From: Aeromonas rivipollensis
GTDB lineage: Bacteria > Pseudomonadota > Gammaproteobacteria > Enterobacterales > Aeromonadaceae
NCBI RefSeq assembly: GCF_010974825.1
Contig: NZ_JAAILA010000005.1
Location: forward strand, 46,055-110,054
Length of the DNA: 64,000 bases
Direction: 5' to 3'
This document shows, piece after piece, positions 44,173 to 55,205 of this stretch (positions within the stretch are counted from its first letter, which is position 1; every line of letters begins with the position of its first letter). A program made the position numbers and the translations under genes. The notes below the pieces were generated by a model. That model searched no databases. It saw nothing but the letters and a program-made list of their open reading frames with translations, and was not told where the DNA came from.

Positions 44173-44706
44173 ATGTCTGAACTGACTACAATCGCTCGCC
44201 CCTACGCCAAGGCTGCTTTCGAGTTTGCCGTTGAGCACAAGGCGGTTGACCAATGGCTGGAGATGCTCGGTTTCGCCGCACAAGTGGCCGAGAACGAGAC
44301 CATCCATGACCTGGTAAACGGCTCCGTGGCCGCCGAAGAACTGGCAAATCTGTTTGTCGGTGTCTGCGGTGAGCAGCTCAACGAGCATGGTCAGAACCTG
44401 ATCCGGGTGATGGCTGAGAATGGTCGCTTGGGTGTGCTGCCGGCTGTCGTTGCTGAATATGTCGCGCTCAAGGCTGAACTGGACAAAGAAGTTCAGGCTG
44501 ACGTGATTTCGGCGATCGAACTGACCGACCAGCAGAAGGCCGCTATTCAGGCTTCTCTGGAACAACGTCTCGCGCGCAAAGTGAAGCTGAATTGCAGCAT
44601 CGATGCGTCCTTGATGGCCGGGGTGCTCATCAAGGCCGGTGATCTGGTTATCGACGGCACGGTCCGCGGTAAGCTGGATCGCATGGCCGACGCGCTGCAA
44701 TCTTGA
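44173..44706 (+). CDS. atpH: ATP synthase F1 subunit delta
   Basis: A 177-residue OSCP/delta subunit beginning with [13 protein letters not shown] and ending with [17 protein letters not shown]. It connects the b stalk to the alpha/beta head. Confidence 0.98.
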   Translation: MSELTTIARPYAKAAFEFAVEHKAVDQWLEMLGFAAQVAENETIHDLVNGSVAAEELANLFVGVCGEQLNEHGQNLIRVMAENGRLGVLPAVVAEYVALKAELDKEVQADVISAIELTDQQKAAIQASLEQRLARKVKLNCSIDASLMAGVLIKAGDLVIDGTVRGKLDRMADALQS

Positions 44707-44721
44707 TTGGGGTATTAGAGC

Positions 44722-46263
44722 ATGCAACTGAATTCCACTGAAATCGCCGAGCTGATCAAGCAGCGCATTGCGCAGTTTGATGTCAAAAGCGAAGCGCGTA
44801 ACGAAGGTACCATCGTCTCTGTGAGCGACGGTATCATTCGTATCCACGGTCTGGCCGATGCCATGCAGGGTGAAATGATCGAGCTGCCGGGTAACCGCTT
44901 CGCTCTGGCATTGAACCTGGAGCGTGACTCCGTTGGTGCCGTTGTCATGGGTCCCTATGCCAACCTGGCGGAAGGGATGAAAGTAAAAGGTACCGGCCGT
45001 ATTCTGGAAGTGCCGGTCGGTCGTGGTCTGTTGGGCCGGGTGGTCAACACCCTGGGTCAGCCGATCGACGGTAAGGGTCCGGTAGACAACGACGGCTACT
45101 CGCCGATCGAAGTCATTGCCCCGGGCGTTATCGAGCGTAAGTCTGTTGACCAGCCAGTCCAGACCGGTCTGAAAGCCATCGATGCCATGATCCCTATCGG
45201 TCGTGGCCAGCGTGAGCTGATCATCGGTGACCGTCAGGTTGGTAAGACCGCCATCGCGATCGACACCATCATCAACCAGAAAGACTCCGGCATTAAGTGC
45301 GTCTACGTTGCGATTGGCCAGAAGGCCTCCACCATCGCCAACGTGGTGCGCAAGCTGGAAGAGCACGGTGCCCTGGCCAACACTATAGTGGTCGTAGCTT
45401 CTGCCTCCGAAGCGGCTGCCCTGCAGTACCTGGCTCCCTATGCCGGTTGCTCCATGGGTGAGTACTTCCGTGACCGCGGTGAAGACGCGCTGATCATCTA
45501 TGATGACCTGTCCAAGCAGGCCGTAGCCTATCGCCAGATCTCCCTGCTGCTGCGCCGTCCGCCAGGACGTGAAGCTTACCCGGGCGACGTCTTCTATCTG
45601 CACTCCCGTCTGCTGGAGCGTGCTTCCCGCGTCAACGTCGAGTACGTCGAGAAGTTCACCAAGGGTGCCGTGACTGGCCAGACCGGTTCTCTGACCGCGT
45701 TGCCGATCATCGAAACCCAGGCCGGTGACGTGTCTGCGTTCGTTCCGACCAACGTGATCTCCATCACCGATGGCCAGATCTTCCTGACCACTCAGCTGTT
45801 CAACTCCGGTATTCGTCCGGCGGTTGACCCGGGTATCTCAGTATCCCGTGTGGGCGGTGCCGCTCAGACCAAGATCGTCAAGAAGCTGTCCGGTGGTATC
45901 CGTACCGCGCTGGCCCAGTATCGTGAGCTGGCGGCCTTCGCCCAGTTCTCTTCCGATCTGGACGATGCGACTCGCAAGCAGCTGGACCATGGTCAGAAAG
46001 TGACCGAGCTGATGAAGCAGAAGCAGTACTCTCCGATGAGCGTGGCTCACCAGTCTCTGGTGCTGTTCGCCGCCGAGAAGGGCTACCTCGCCGATGTCGA
46101 ACTGAGCAAGATCGTCGACTTCGAAGCCGCTCTGCTCTCTTACGCCAATACCCAGCATGCTGAGCTGATGGCTGAAATCAATGCCAAGGCCGACTACAAC
46201 GACGCGATCGTTGGCAAGCTGACTGCGTTGCTGGATAGCTTCAAGGCAACCCAGACCTGGTAA
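44722..46263 (+). CDS. atpA: ATP synthase F1 subunit alpha
   Basis: A 513-residue nucleotide-binding subunit with the P-loop GDRQVGKT and the family signature [13 protein letters not shown]. It is followed by a perfect intercistronic hairpin at 46270-46289. Confidence 0.99.
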   Translation: MQLNSTEIAELIKQRIAQFDVKSEARNEGTIVSVSDGIIRIHGLADAMQGEMIELPGNRFALALNLERDSVGAVVMGPYANLAEGMKVKGTGRILEVPVGRGLLGRVVNTLGQPIDGKGPVDNDGYSPIEVIAPGVIERKSVDQPVQTGLKAIDAMIPIGRGQRELIIGDRQVGKTAIAIDTIINQKDSGIKCVYVAIGQKASTIANVVRKLEEHGALANTIVVVASASEAAALQYLAPYAGCSMGEYFRDRGEDALIIYDDLSKQAVAYRQISLLLRRPPGREAYPGDVFYLHSRLLERASRVNVEYVEKFTKGAVTGQTGSLTALPIIETQAGDVSAFVPTNVISITDGQIFLTTQLFNSGIRPAVDPGISVSRVGGAAQTKIVKKLSGGIRTALAQYRELAAFAQFSSDLDDATRKQLDHGQKVTELMKQKQYSPMSVAHQSLVLFAAEKGYLADVELSKIVDFEAALLSYANTQHAELMAEINAKADYNDAIVGKLTALLDSFKATQTW

Positions 46264-46269
46264 GCGTGT

Positions 46270-46289
46270 GTGGCAGCGCAAGCTGCCAC
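46270..46289 (+). other. Intercistronic hairpin between atpA and atpG
   Basis: A perfect 8-bp stem, GTGGCAGC/GCTGCCAC, is closed by a GCAA (GNRA) tetraloop. No T run follows, so it is unlikely to terminate. It may protect or process the mRNA, or adjust the yield of AtpG relative to AtpA (1 against 3). Confidence 0.6.
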
Positions 46290-46305
46290 CTGATGGAGAG
46301 AAGAG

Positions 46306-47172
46306 ATGGCCGGCGCAAAAGAGATACGTAACAAGATCGGGAGTGTGAAAAACACTCAGAAGATCACCAGCGCTATGGAAATGGTGGCAGCCAGCAAGAT
46401 GCGCCGTGCGCAGGAACGCATGTCTGCCAGCCGTCCGTACGCTGAAACCATGCGCAAGGTGATCGGCCATATCGCTCAGGGGAACTTGGAATACAAGCAC
46501 CCCTACCTCATCGAACGTGAGGTCAAGCGAGTGGGTTACATCGTCGTCTCCACCGACCGTGGCCTGTGTGGCGGCCTGAACATCAACCTGTTCAAAGCCG
46601 CCCTCAACGATATGAAGCAATGGAGCGCGAAAGGTGCCAAGGTTGACCTGGCACTGATCGGTAGCAAAGCCTCCAACTTCTTTGAGCGGCACGGCGCCAA
46701 GGTGAAAGCCCATGTCTCCGGACTGGGTGACAACCCGAGCGTCAATGACCTGATTGGTTCAGTCAAGGTCATGCTGAAGGCTTACGACAACGGTGAGATT
46801 GACAGGCTGTATCTGGTGTACAACAAGTTCGTCAACACCATGGTTCAGCAACCAAAAGTCGATCAACTGCTGCCTTTGCCCGTAACAGAAGACAGCAAGC
46901 TCGCCAAGAAACACCACTGGGATTACCTCTATGAGCCGGATCCCAAGCAGCTGCTGGATACCCTGTTGATTCGCTACGTCGAATCCCAGGTGTACCAGGG
47001 TGTGGTAGAAAACTTGGCAAGTGAACAGGCAGCCCGAATGGTTGCCATGCAAGCCGCGACTGACAACGCCGGCAACCTGATTAACGATCTGCAACTGGTG
47101 TACAACAAGGCCCGTCAGGCCAGTATTACCCAGGAACTGACAGAGATCGTATCCGGTGCTGCTGCGGTGTAA
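46306..47172 (+). CDS. atpG: ATP synthase F1 subunit gamma
   Basis: A 288-residue rotor subunit. The N-terminal coiled-coil region [20 protein letters not shown] and the C-terminal signature [14 protein letters not shown] are both present. Confidence 0.98.
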   Translation: MAGAKEIRNKIGSVKNTQKITSAMEMVAASKMRRAQERMSASRPYAETMRKVIGHIAQGNLEYKHPYLIEREVKRVGYIVVSTDRGLCGGLNINLFKAALNDMKQWSAKGAKVDLALIGSKASNFFERHGAKVKAHVSGLGDNPSVNDLIGSVKVMLKAYDNGEIDRLYLVYNKFVNTMVQQPKVDQLLPLPVTEDSKLAKKHHWDYLYEPDPKQLLDTLLIRYVESQVYQGVVENLASEQAARMVAMQAATDNAGNLINDLQLVYNKARQASITQELTEIVSGAAAV

Positions 47173-48594
<1,422 letters not shown>

Positions 48595-48612
48595 GCCTCG
48601 ATAGGAGGGCCC

Positions 48613-49041
48613 ATGGCTGAGATGATCTCCTTTCACCTGGATGTGGTGAGCGCCGAAGGGAAACTGTTTTCCGGTCGCGTGCAATCGGCCCAGGTAACAG
48701 GCTCCGAGGGTGAGCTGGGTCTCCGCCACGGTCATGCTCCGTTGCTGACTGCCATCAAGCCGGGCCTGGTCCGCTTGATCAAGCAAAATGGTAGCGAAGA
48801 GGTGTTGTACATCTCCGGCGGTATGCTGGAAGTGCAACCCGAGTCCGTGACCGTGCTGGCCGATACCGCCATTCGTGCCAAAGACTTGGATGAGGCGAAA
48901 GCCCAGGAAGCCAAGCGTCGTGCCGAAGAGCGGATCCACAGCTCCCATGGTGATATCGACTATGCGCAGGCATCTGCCGAGCTGTCCAAAGCGATGGCCC
49001 AACTGCGGGTTATCGATATCGTCAAAAAGAATTACCGCTAA
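48613..49041 (+). CDS. atpC: ATP synthase F1 subunit epsilon
   Basis: A 142-residue inhibitory/rotor subunit with an N-terminal beta-sandwich ([19 protein letters not shown]) and two C-terminal helices. It ends the atp operon at a strong terminator. Confidence 0.98.
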   Translation: MAEMISFHLDVVSAEGKLFSGRVQSAQVTGSEGELGLRHGHAPLLTAIKPGLVRLIKQNGSEEVLYISGGMLEVQPESVTVLADTAIRAKDLDEAKAQEAKRRAEERIHSSHGDIDYAQASAELSKAMAQLRVIDIVKKNYR

Positions 49042-49053
49042 TCACGGTGATGC

Positions 49054-49081
49054 AAAAAGCGACCTTCGGGTCGCTTTTTTT
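49054..49081 (+). terminator. Terminator of the atp operon
   Basis: The stem AAAAAGCGACC/GGTCGCTTTTT with a TTCG tetraloop and a long T run lies 12 bases after atpC. Confidence 0.9.
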
Positions 49082-49134
49082 TTGCCCGTTGGATAGACTC
49101 CGCCGGGTATTTCCTCATGTTTCAAAGGCTGGCT

Positions 49135-50496
49135 ATGTCTCTCAACGTCGTGATCCTGGCTGCGGGTAAAGGTACTCGCATGCGTTCCGTTCTGCCCAAG
49201 GTGCTGCACCCTGTCGCCAACAAACCCATGGTGTCCCATGTGATCGACACCGCTCGCCAGATAGGTGCCGAACAGTTGCACCTGGTCTATGGCCACGGCG
49301 CCGAGCTGCTCAAGGAGCGGATTGCCGCCCCGGATCTCAACTGGGTATTGCAGGCACAGCAGTTGGGCACCGGCCATGCCGTCGCCCAGGCGATCCCGTT
49401 CTGGCAGGACGAAGATGACGTGCTGGTGCTGTACGGAGACACCCCGCTGATCCAGCCCGAGACCCTGCAACGGCTGCTGGCCGCCAAGACCGACGACGGC
49501 ATGGCGCTGCTGACAGTGGTGCTGGATAACCCCACCGGCTATGGCCGTATCGTCCGTGAAAACGGCCAGGTAGTCGGCATAGTCGAGCAGAAGGATGCCA
49601 ACGCCGAACAGCTCGCCATCCGCGAGGTGAATACCGGTGTGCTGGTGGCCAATGGCGCCCAGCTGCGTGGCTGGCTGTCCCGTCTGGACAACAAGAACGC
49701 CCAGGGGGAGTTCTATCTCACCGACGTGATCGCCATGGCCCATGGGGATGGTTGCGCCATTGCCGCCGTCCATCCGGACAGCGCCATGGAGGTGGAAGGG
49801 GCCAACAACCGGGTCCAGCTGGCGGCCCTCGAGCGCAGCTATCAGCAGATGCAGGCCGAGAGGCTGATGATCGCCGGCGTCACCCTGATCGATCCGGCCC
49901 GCTTCGATCTGCGCGGCACGCTGGAGATAGGGGAGGAAGTGGTAATCGACGTCAACGTCATCATCGAGGGCAAGGTCAAACTCGGCAACCATGTGCGCAT
50001 AGGTGCCGGCGCCGTGCTGAAGGATTGCGAGATTGGGGATCACAGCGAGGTGAAACCCTACTCCGTCATCGAGGGCGCGCTGGTGGCCGATCAGTGCTCG
50101 GTCGGCCCCTTCGCCCGTCTGCGCCCGGGTGCCGTGCTGGAGCAGGATGCCCATGTCGGCAACTTCGTCGAGATGAAGAAATCCCGGCTCGGGGTCGGCT
50201 CCAAGTGTGGTCACCTGACCTACCTGGGGGATGCGGACATAGGCGCCAAGGTGAACATAGGTGCCGGTACCATTACTTGTAATTATGATGGGGTGAACAA
50301 GTTCCAGACCATCATAGAGGATGACGTCTTCGTCGGCTCCGATACCCAGCTGGTGGCGCCGGTGCGCATCGGCAAGGGCGCCACCCTGGGTGCGGGTTCC
50401 ACCATCACCAAGGATGTGGCCGAGCACGAGCTGGTGATCACCCGGGTGCCCCAGCGTCACATCAAGAACTGGGCCCGCCCGGTCAAGAAGAAGTGA
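49135..50496 (+). CDS. glmU: Bifunctional GlmU (GlcN-1-P acetyltransferase / GlcNAc-1-P uridylyltransferase)
   Basis: A 453-residue enzyme that makes UDP-GlcNAc. The N-terminal pyrophosphorylase has [11 protein letters not shown], and the C-terminal left-handed beta-helix (hexapeptide repeats from about residue 250) carries the acetyltransferase. The ATG at 49135 follows AAAGG and matches family N-termini ([11 protein letters not shown]). It complements glmS at 56034. Confidence 0.98.
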   Translation: MSLNVVILAAGKGTRMRSVLPKVLHPVANKPMVSHVIDTARQIGAEQLHLVYGHGAELLKERIAAPDLNWVLQAQQLGTGHAVAQAIPFWQDEDDVLVLYGDTPLIQPETLQRLLAAKTDDGMALLTVVLDNPTGYGRIVRENGQVVGIVEQKDANAEQLAIREVNTGVLVANGAQLRGWLSRLDNKNAQGEFYLTDVIAMAHGDGCAIAAVHPDSAMEVEGANNRVQLAALERSYQQMQAERLMIAGVTLIDPARFDLRGTLEIGEEVVIDVNVIIEGKVKLGNHVRIGAGAVLKDCEIGDHSEVKPYSVIEGALVADQCSVGPFARLRPGAVLEQDAHVGNFVEMKKSRLGVGSKCGHLTYLGDADIGAKVNIGAGTITCNYDGVNKFQTIIEDDVFVGSDTQLVAPVRIGKGATLGAGSTITKDVAEHELVITRVPQRHIKNWARPVKKK

Positions 50497-50514
50497 TGCC
50501 CAGTCAATGAAATG

Positions 50515-50541
50515 AAACCGGCGCCCTCAGGGCGCCGGTTT
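50515..50541. terminator. Bidirectional terminator between glmU and creD
   Basis: The long stem AAACCGGCGCCC/GGGCGCCGGTTT sits between convergent genes. Confidence 0.85.
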
Positions 50542-50546
50542 TGTTT

Positions 50547-51908
50547 TCAGCTCTCCTGGCTTGGGGAAGAGGAAGGCGGCGGGTTGCCCATCACCCCATA
50601 CCAGTCCAGCTTGCGGGTCAGCACCATGACAAGCGTCAGTATGGCAAACAGCAGCAGGGCACCGAGCAGCAGGGCTATCTCCTCGGCCTGCAGCAGCCCG
50701 AACAGTATGGCGTAGACCAGCCCGAGCAGGGCCGCGAAGCCGAGGCCCTGACGCGGACCACCCAGCACATGGCTGAGGTAGAAGCCGTTGAGCGACACGC
50801 TGGCGAGGCTGGCGACCAGATAAGCCCAGCCAAAGCCGAGGTGCTCGGTCAGCGCCAGCAGCACCAGATAGAAGATGGCCAGCCCCATGCCCACCAGGGC
50901 GTACTGGATCGGGTGCACCCGCAGCCCCTTGAGCAGCTCGAACATGAAGAAACTGAGGAAGGTGAGGCCGATGAACAGCAGGGCGTATTTGGCGGCCCGC
51001 TCGTTCTGCTGATAGTGATCCACCGGCTGCACCAGGCTGACGCTGAAGGTGGGCAAATCGCTCCCCGCCCCCTTCATCATGCGGGTGAAGCGCCGCTCCA
51101 TGTCGGTGGCAAACCAGCTGGTCTGCCAGCTGGCGTCGAACCCCTGATCGTTCAGGGTGCGGTTGCCGGGCAGAAAATCGCCGATGAAGTTGGGATGGGG
51201 CCAGTTGCCACTCAGGTTGAATCGGCTGTCCTGGCCGATCGGCACCACCTCAAGCGCGTTCATGCCCTGCAGGTTCAGCTCGATGTGAAAGCGGCCATCT
51301 TCCCCGGGCAGGCTGTCGAGCGGGGCATGGATACCGGCCAGACCGTCACCCAGCAGGGCGCCGGGGGCGAACGGAATGCGCCGCTCTCCCAGCTTCAGCT
51401 CGGGCACGCTGCTGATGCCGCGGGCATCGGACAGCACCAGGCTGAGGTAGGGTTTGCCCGGGACCAGGGCGGGATCCGCGGCGTCGAAGCTGAGATCCGG
51501 GTTGCCAGCCACCAGCGCCTTGTCGGCCAGACTGGCCGGCAACCGGCCGGAGAGGGAGAGCCGGCTGTGATAGACCTGGGCCTGATAGATGCCGAGCTTG
51601 CGCGGGGTGACCTCCATGCTGGCCCGCACATCCAGCCTGTCCGGCAGCAGGTAGCGATAGACCCGCTCCTCGCGCACGAAGCGCTTGCCATCCTGCTCGA
51701 CGGTGATGGCCCGGGTATAGGGTTGCACCAGCACAGGCCCCAGTAAGCGCTGCGGACCGCTGTGGCTTGTCATGATGCTGTGGATGGCCTGGCTGCGGTA
51801 GGCCTGGCGCTCCCGGTTCAGCTCCATGATGGAGTGAACGGGGATCATCAGCAGCAGGCTGAGCAACAGCAGCAGCACTATCTTGTGGGTGAATATCTGT
51901 TTGACCAT
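50547..51908 (-). CDS. creD: Inner-membrane protein CreD
   Basis: A 453-residue CreD: one N-terminal span (residues 8-25), a large periplasmic domain, then a C-terminal block of about five spans. It belongs to the CreBC (BlrAB) regulon and affects envelope integrity and beta-lactam response, with its biochemical role unknown. A perfect cre/blr tag lies 64 bases upstream of its start. Confidence 0.95.
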   Translation of the reverse strand: MVKQIFTHKIVLLLLLSLLLMIPVHSIMELNRERQAYRSQAIHSIMTSHSGPQRLLGPVLVQPYTRAITVEQDGKRFVREERVYRYLLPDRLDVRASMEVTPRKLGIYQAQVYHSRLSLSGRLPASLADKALVAGNPDLSFDAADPALVPGKPYLSLVLSDARGISSVPELKLGERRIPFAPGALLGDGLAGIHAPLDSLPGEDGRFHIELNLQGMNALEVVPIGQDSRFNLSGNWPHPNFIGDFLPGNRTLNDQGFDASWQTSWFATDMERRFTRMMKGAGSDLPTFSVSLVQPVDHYQQNERAAKYALLFIGLTFLSFFMFELLKGLRVHPIQYALVGMGLAIFYLVLLALTEHLGFGWAYLVASLASVSLNGFYLSHVLGGPRQGLGFAALLGLVYAILFGLLQAEEIALLLGALLLFAILTLVMVLTRKLDWYGVMGNPPPSSSPSQES

Positions 51909-51971
51909 GACGCCTCTCCTTGTTGATGGGGTCGAGTGTGCCGGGGTCGGGTGAAGCGGGGATGGGGCCCT

Positions 51972-51987
51972 GTGAAGTGGGAGTGAA
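51972..51987 (-). promoter_or_regulatory. cre/blr tag upstream of creD (perfect)
   Basis: The minus strand reads TTCAC-TCCCAC-TTCAC, exactly the TTCACnnnnnnTTCAC tag bound by CreB/BlrA. A further single TTCAC half-site is about 20 bases closer to creD. Confidence 0.9.
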
Positions 51988-51992
51988 GGGGG

Positions 51993-52020
51993 ATAAAAAA
52001 ACCGGCGCCAGGCGCCGGTT
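51993..52020 (-). terminator. Terminator of the OXA beta-lactamase gene
   Basis: The stem ACCGGCGCC/GGCGCCGGT with a one-base loop is followed on the minus strand by a T run. It ends the bla transcript before creD. Confidence 0.85.
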
Positions 52021-52025
52021 GGGGA

Positions 52026-52826
52026 TCAGCGTTTCTTCAGCTCTGTTGGCAAGGCGGCAAACACCTCTTCCTTTGCCCTGAGGGACGCGAACTGCTTGCC
52101 GGGTTTTTGCACCACTGTGTGCACGAAGATGAGCTTCTTGTCCTGCTTGCTGGCCCAGCCGACGAACCAGCCGATCTGCTGATCCCGGTTGAGGCTGCCA
52201 TCCAGCAGCTTGGGGTAGCCCATGCCGGTCTTGCCGTGGATCTGCCAGCCATCGATGTCGGGCTGACGCAGCAGTGTGCTGGTGCGGCGCACCACCTCGG
52301 CGGAGACCGGCAGCTTGCCGCTCACCAGCTTGCCGAGGAAGCGGGCCTGCTCCTGGGGGCTGATGGCGAGGCTGGAACTGAGCCAGGCCTGGGTCAGACC
52401 GTCGTGCTTGCCCGGGTTGCCCGAGAGCTCCCGGTTGCCGTAGTCGAAGCGGTCGACGTATTGCTGGAAGCGCGCCTCTCCCAGCCACTCGGTGAGGCGT
52501 TGGGAATACCAGATCACCGAGAATTTCATCCAGTTGCTCGGGGTGGTGGTCTGCTTCCATTCTGGCAGGAAGTCAGGGTCACCGGCTTTGAATGGCAGGG
52601 CAGGCAACTGTTCATCCACCAGGAAGCCGCTCTCATAGCCCATCAGCGCGAGGGGGATCTTGAAGGTGGAGGCGGGCGTCAGCTGGCTGGCGCAGTCACC
52701 CTGGGCGCTGAGGGGTTTGCCGCTGCCATCGGCAAACAGCAGGCAACCCGTGGTGGCGCTGGCGGGCAAGGCACAGAAGAGGCCGGCGGCAAGCAGGCCG
52801 GACAACAGAATGCGGGACATGAACAT
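52026..52826 (-). CDS. Class D beta-lactamase, Aeromonas AmpS/OXA-12-like
   Basis: A 266-residue periplasmic serine beta-lactamase. The signal peptide ends near ALPASA. Active-site motifs are STFK (Ser53-Lys56), SVI (103-105), YGN (129-131) and KTG (199-201), and WLSSSLAISPQEQ is the conserved downstream block. A start at the third codon is also possible. Enclosed by creC upstream and creD downstream, it has a cre-tag-like site upstream and is expected to be controlled by CreBC/BlrAB. It is an intrinsic chromosomal gene rather than an acquired cassette: no mobile element is nearby. Confidence 0.95.
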   Translation of the reverse strand: MFMSRILLSGLLAAGLFCALPASATTGCLLFADGSGKPLSAQGDCASQLTPASTFKIPLALMGYESGFLVDEQLPALPFKAGDPDFLPEWKQTTTPSNWMKFSVIWYSQRLTEWLGEARFQQYVDRFDYGNRELSGNPGKHDGLTQAWLSSSLAISPQEQARFLGKLVSGKLPVSAEVVRRTSTLLRQPDIDGWQIHGKTGMGYPKLLDGSLNRDQQIGWFVGWASKQDKKLIFVHTVVQKPGKQFASLRAKEEVFAALPTELKKR

Positions 52827-52903
52827 CTCCTTGATTCATCAGAACGCGTATCGACGGGTCCGGGCGGGACCCTATCTGAGAAGGCGCAGCTTAGCCCTGC
52901 TCT

Positions 52904-52919
52904 GTGTGTTCAGTGTGAA
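52904..52919 (-). promoter_or_regulatory. Degenerate cre/blr tag upstream of the OXA gene
   Basis: The minus strand reads TTCAC-ACTGAA-CACAC; the first half is perfect and the second matches three of five bases. It lies about 80 bases upstream of the beta-lactamase start. Confidence 0.6.
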
Positions 52920-52924
52920 GTCCC

Positions 52925-54346
52925 CTAGCCGGCAGGCAGCCAGAGCTCGGCCAGCACTCCGCCTTCCGGCTGGTTGCCCAGGGTCAGCCGGCCGCAGTGC
53001 TGGCGAGCCACTTCGGCGGCAAAGCTGAGCCCGAGGCCGCTGCTCTTGCCCTTGTCGGGTCTGGGCAGGGAGTAGAAGCGCTCGAAGATCCTCGGCAGCG
53101 CATAGTCCGGGATGCCGGGTCCCTGATCCCGCACCCGGAAGCAGTAGCCCCCTTGCTTCAGGGCGCCGCTCAGCCGGATCTGACCCCCGGCGGGTGAGAA
53201 ATCGAGGGCGTTGTCCAGCAGGTTGCCCAGGGCCTGCTCCACCAGCAGGGGATCCCACTTCTGCCTGGGGGCGTCGGCGAGCTCTGCCGCCAGGGCCACC
53301 TGACGACGGGCAGCGACTATCTGGCGGGCATCCAGAGCCCGCCTGCCCAGTGTGGCGGGGGCTATGGCCTGTCTGTCCAGCCCCTGCCCCGATTCGAGGC
53401 GCGCCAGCTGCAGCATGCGCTCGATCAGTTGCTGCATGCGGGCCGTCTCCAGATTGATGTTGCCGATAAAACGCTTCGCCACCTCGGGGGGCGGTGCCTC
53501 GGCGAGGATCTCCCCTGCCCCGCGGATGGCGGCCAGCGGGCTCTTGAGCTCATGGGTCAGGCTGTGCACATAGGCTTCGATATAGGATTTGCCGTCCAGC
53601 TGGCGGCGCATGGTCTCGAGGGAGTGGCCGAGCCGGTCCAGCTCCGGGCTGTGGAGCCTCGGCAGGCTGGCGGGCTGGCCCTGACTGACCGCATCGGCAT
53701 AGTGCACCAGCTTGCCGATGGCGCGGGTGAGCCACCACACCAGCAGGGCGCCGATCAGCAGCGAGAGGCAGAGCAGCAGGGCTGCCCCCTGCAACAGCTG
53801 GTGCTCGCTGCGCTCTATCATGGGCAGCAGGGTGCGGTTGGGCTTGGCGACAGTGAGGGAACCCAGGATCTCGTCCCCTTCGCGCAGGGGGGCGGCCACG
53901 TGCATCACCGAGCTGGCGGGATCGTCAGGATCGCTGCGGGTGCTGCGGGCGCCATACTCCCCGCGCAAGGTGCGGTAGACGTCGTTCCAGCGGGAGTAGT
54001 CCTTGCCCAGATCCACCCCGTCCGAGTCATAGACCACCTTACCCTTGGCGTCGACCACATAGATGCGGTACTCGGCCTGCTGCTTGAGATGACCGTCGAT
54101 CAGGGCGTTGATGGGGCTCTGGTTGAGGCGGGCAAAGGCGCTGGCCAGCCGGCCATCCGCCATCTTCCCCTCCTGTAGATCGTCCAGGGCCAGGGGGGCC
54201 AGCAGCTGGGCCATGTCCACCAGGGTATCCTCGGTGGCACTGCGCACCCCGGGTTTGATCTCCTCGACGAAGATCTCCAGCACGAACCAGGCAGCCAGCG
54301 CGAAGATGAGCACCAGACCGCACAGCAGTTGCAACCCTATCCTCAT
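52925..54346 (-). CDS. creC: Sensor histidine kinase CreC (BlrB)
   Basis: A 473-residue kinase: N-terminal span, periplasmic sensor domain with YRIYVVDAKGKVVYDSDGVD, second span near residue 190, HAMP, HisKA (HELKSPLAAIRGAGE), and an HATPase (NLLDNALDFS, DQGPGIP, GLGLSFA). It phosphorylates CreB. In Aeromonas this pair (BlrAB) governs several beta-lactamases. Confidence 0.95.
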   Translation of the reverse strand: MRIGLQLLCGLVLIFALAAWFVLEIFVEEIKPGVRSATEDTLVDMAQLLAPLALDDLQEGKMADGRLASAFARLNQSPINALIDGHLKQQAEYRIYVVDAKGKVVYDSDGVDLGKDYSRWNDVYRTLRGEYGARSTRSDPDDPASSVMHVAAPLREGDEILGSLTVAKPNRTLLPMIERSEHQLLQGAALLLCLSLLIGALLVWWLTRAIGKLVHYADAVSQGQPASLPRLHSPELDRLGHSLETMRRQLDGKSYIEAYVHSLTHELKSPLAAIRGAGEILAEAPPPEVAKRFIGNINLETARMQQLIERMLQLARLESGQGLDRQAIAPATLGRRALDARQIVAARRQVALAAELADAPRQKWDPLLVEQALGNLLDNALDFSPAGGQIRLSGALKQGGYCFRVRDQGPGIPDYALPRIFERFYSLPRPDKGKSSGLGLSFAAEVARQHCGRLTLGNQPEGGVLAELWLPAG

Positions 54347-54407
54347 GGCCGTCCCCCTCTGTGGTTCCGCTGCCCTGGCCTGCCTGGCCGTTGCGATCCC
54401 CTGTGGT

Positions 54408-55082
54408 TCATGCCAGCTCCAGGCTGTAGCCCAGCCCGCGGTGGGTCAGGATAAGATTGGCCTCGGCGTCCCGCTCCCGCAGCTTGGCGCGCAGGGTCTT
54501 GATGTGGGTGTCGACAGTGCGATCCAGGCTCTCTTCGGCCCCGCTCCACACCAGATCCATCAGCTGCTGGCGGGAGTAGACCCGGCCCGGCGCCTGCATC
54601 AGAGTCTTGAGCAGCAGGTATTCGTAGCGGGTGAGGGTCAGGGGCTGACCGTGGAAGCAGATGCGGGCCCGCTCCTCGTCCAGCGCCAGCAATTGGCTCG
54701 GTTGGGGGATTATGGGCTGGCTGCGGCGCAGTATCACCCTCACCCTGGCGCACACCTCCCGTGGCGAGAAGGGCTTGGCCACATAGTCGTCGGCCCCGAT
54801 TTCCAGCCCGATCAACCTGTCTATCTCCTCGCTGCGGGCGGTGAGAAACATCAGGGGCGTGTCGGTCAGGGCCCGCACCCGCTTGCACAGCTCGAAGCCG
54901 CCGATGTCTGGCAACCCCACATCCAGGATCAGAAAATCCGGTCGCGTCTGTTCCAGTCGCGCCAGCAACGGCTGGCCGAGGGGGAACCACTCCACCTCGA
55001 AACCATCGGTCTGCAGGGCATAGATCAGGGTGTCGGCGATGCTGGCCTCATCTTCCACCAGCCAGATGACTCGTTTTTGCAT
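54408..55082 (-). CDS. creB: Response regulator CreB (BlrA)
   Basis: A 224-residue OmpR-type regulator: receiver with VEDEAS and phospho-Asp about 54 (LILDVGLPD), then a winged helix (RVYSRQQLMDLVW, TVDTHIKTLRAKL). The ATG at 55082 follows GAGGA; an ATG ten codons upstream is possible but poorly supported. It binds the TTCAC repeats ahead of creD and probably bla. Confidence 0.95.
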   Translation of the reverse strand: MQKRVIWLVEDEASIADTLIYALQTDGFEVEWFPLGQPLLARLEQTRPDFLILDVGLPDIGGFELCKRVRALTDTPLMFLTARSEEIDRLIGLEIGADDYVAKPFSPREVCARVRVILRRSQPIIPQPSQLLALDEERARICFHGQPLTLTRYEYLLLKTLMQAPGRVYSRQQLMDLVWSGAEESLDRTVDTHIKTLRAKLRERDAEANLILTHRGLGYSLELA

Positions 55083-55185
55083 GGCGTCCTCGTCATAAAT
55101 CGGCCTGACCATTCTGGCATCGAACCAAATCGGATCCTATTTGCCGTTTGATTTTTCCAAAAAAGGTATTAATATTTCGCCATTC

Positions 55186-55198
55186 TTTCGAATCGAAA
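55186..55198 (+). promoter_or_regulatory. Operator-like palindrome upstream of glmR
   Basis: TTTCGAATCGAAA lies 7 bases before the glmR ATG, preceded by another TTTCG 10 bases earlier. A near-identical element, TTTCGAAACGAAA, sits inside glmR at 55429-55441. DeoR-family regulators often bind TTTCG repeats, so autoregulation is plausible. Confidence 0.5.
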
Positions 55199-55205
55199 CT
55201 TTAAG

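Noticed and set aside
52026..52826. Acquired (integron or transposon-borne) OXA gene
   Set aside because: No attC site, integrase or insertion sequence flanks it; it sits within the chromosomal creBC-creD locus.
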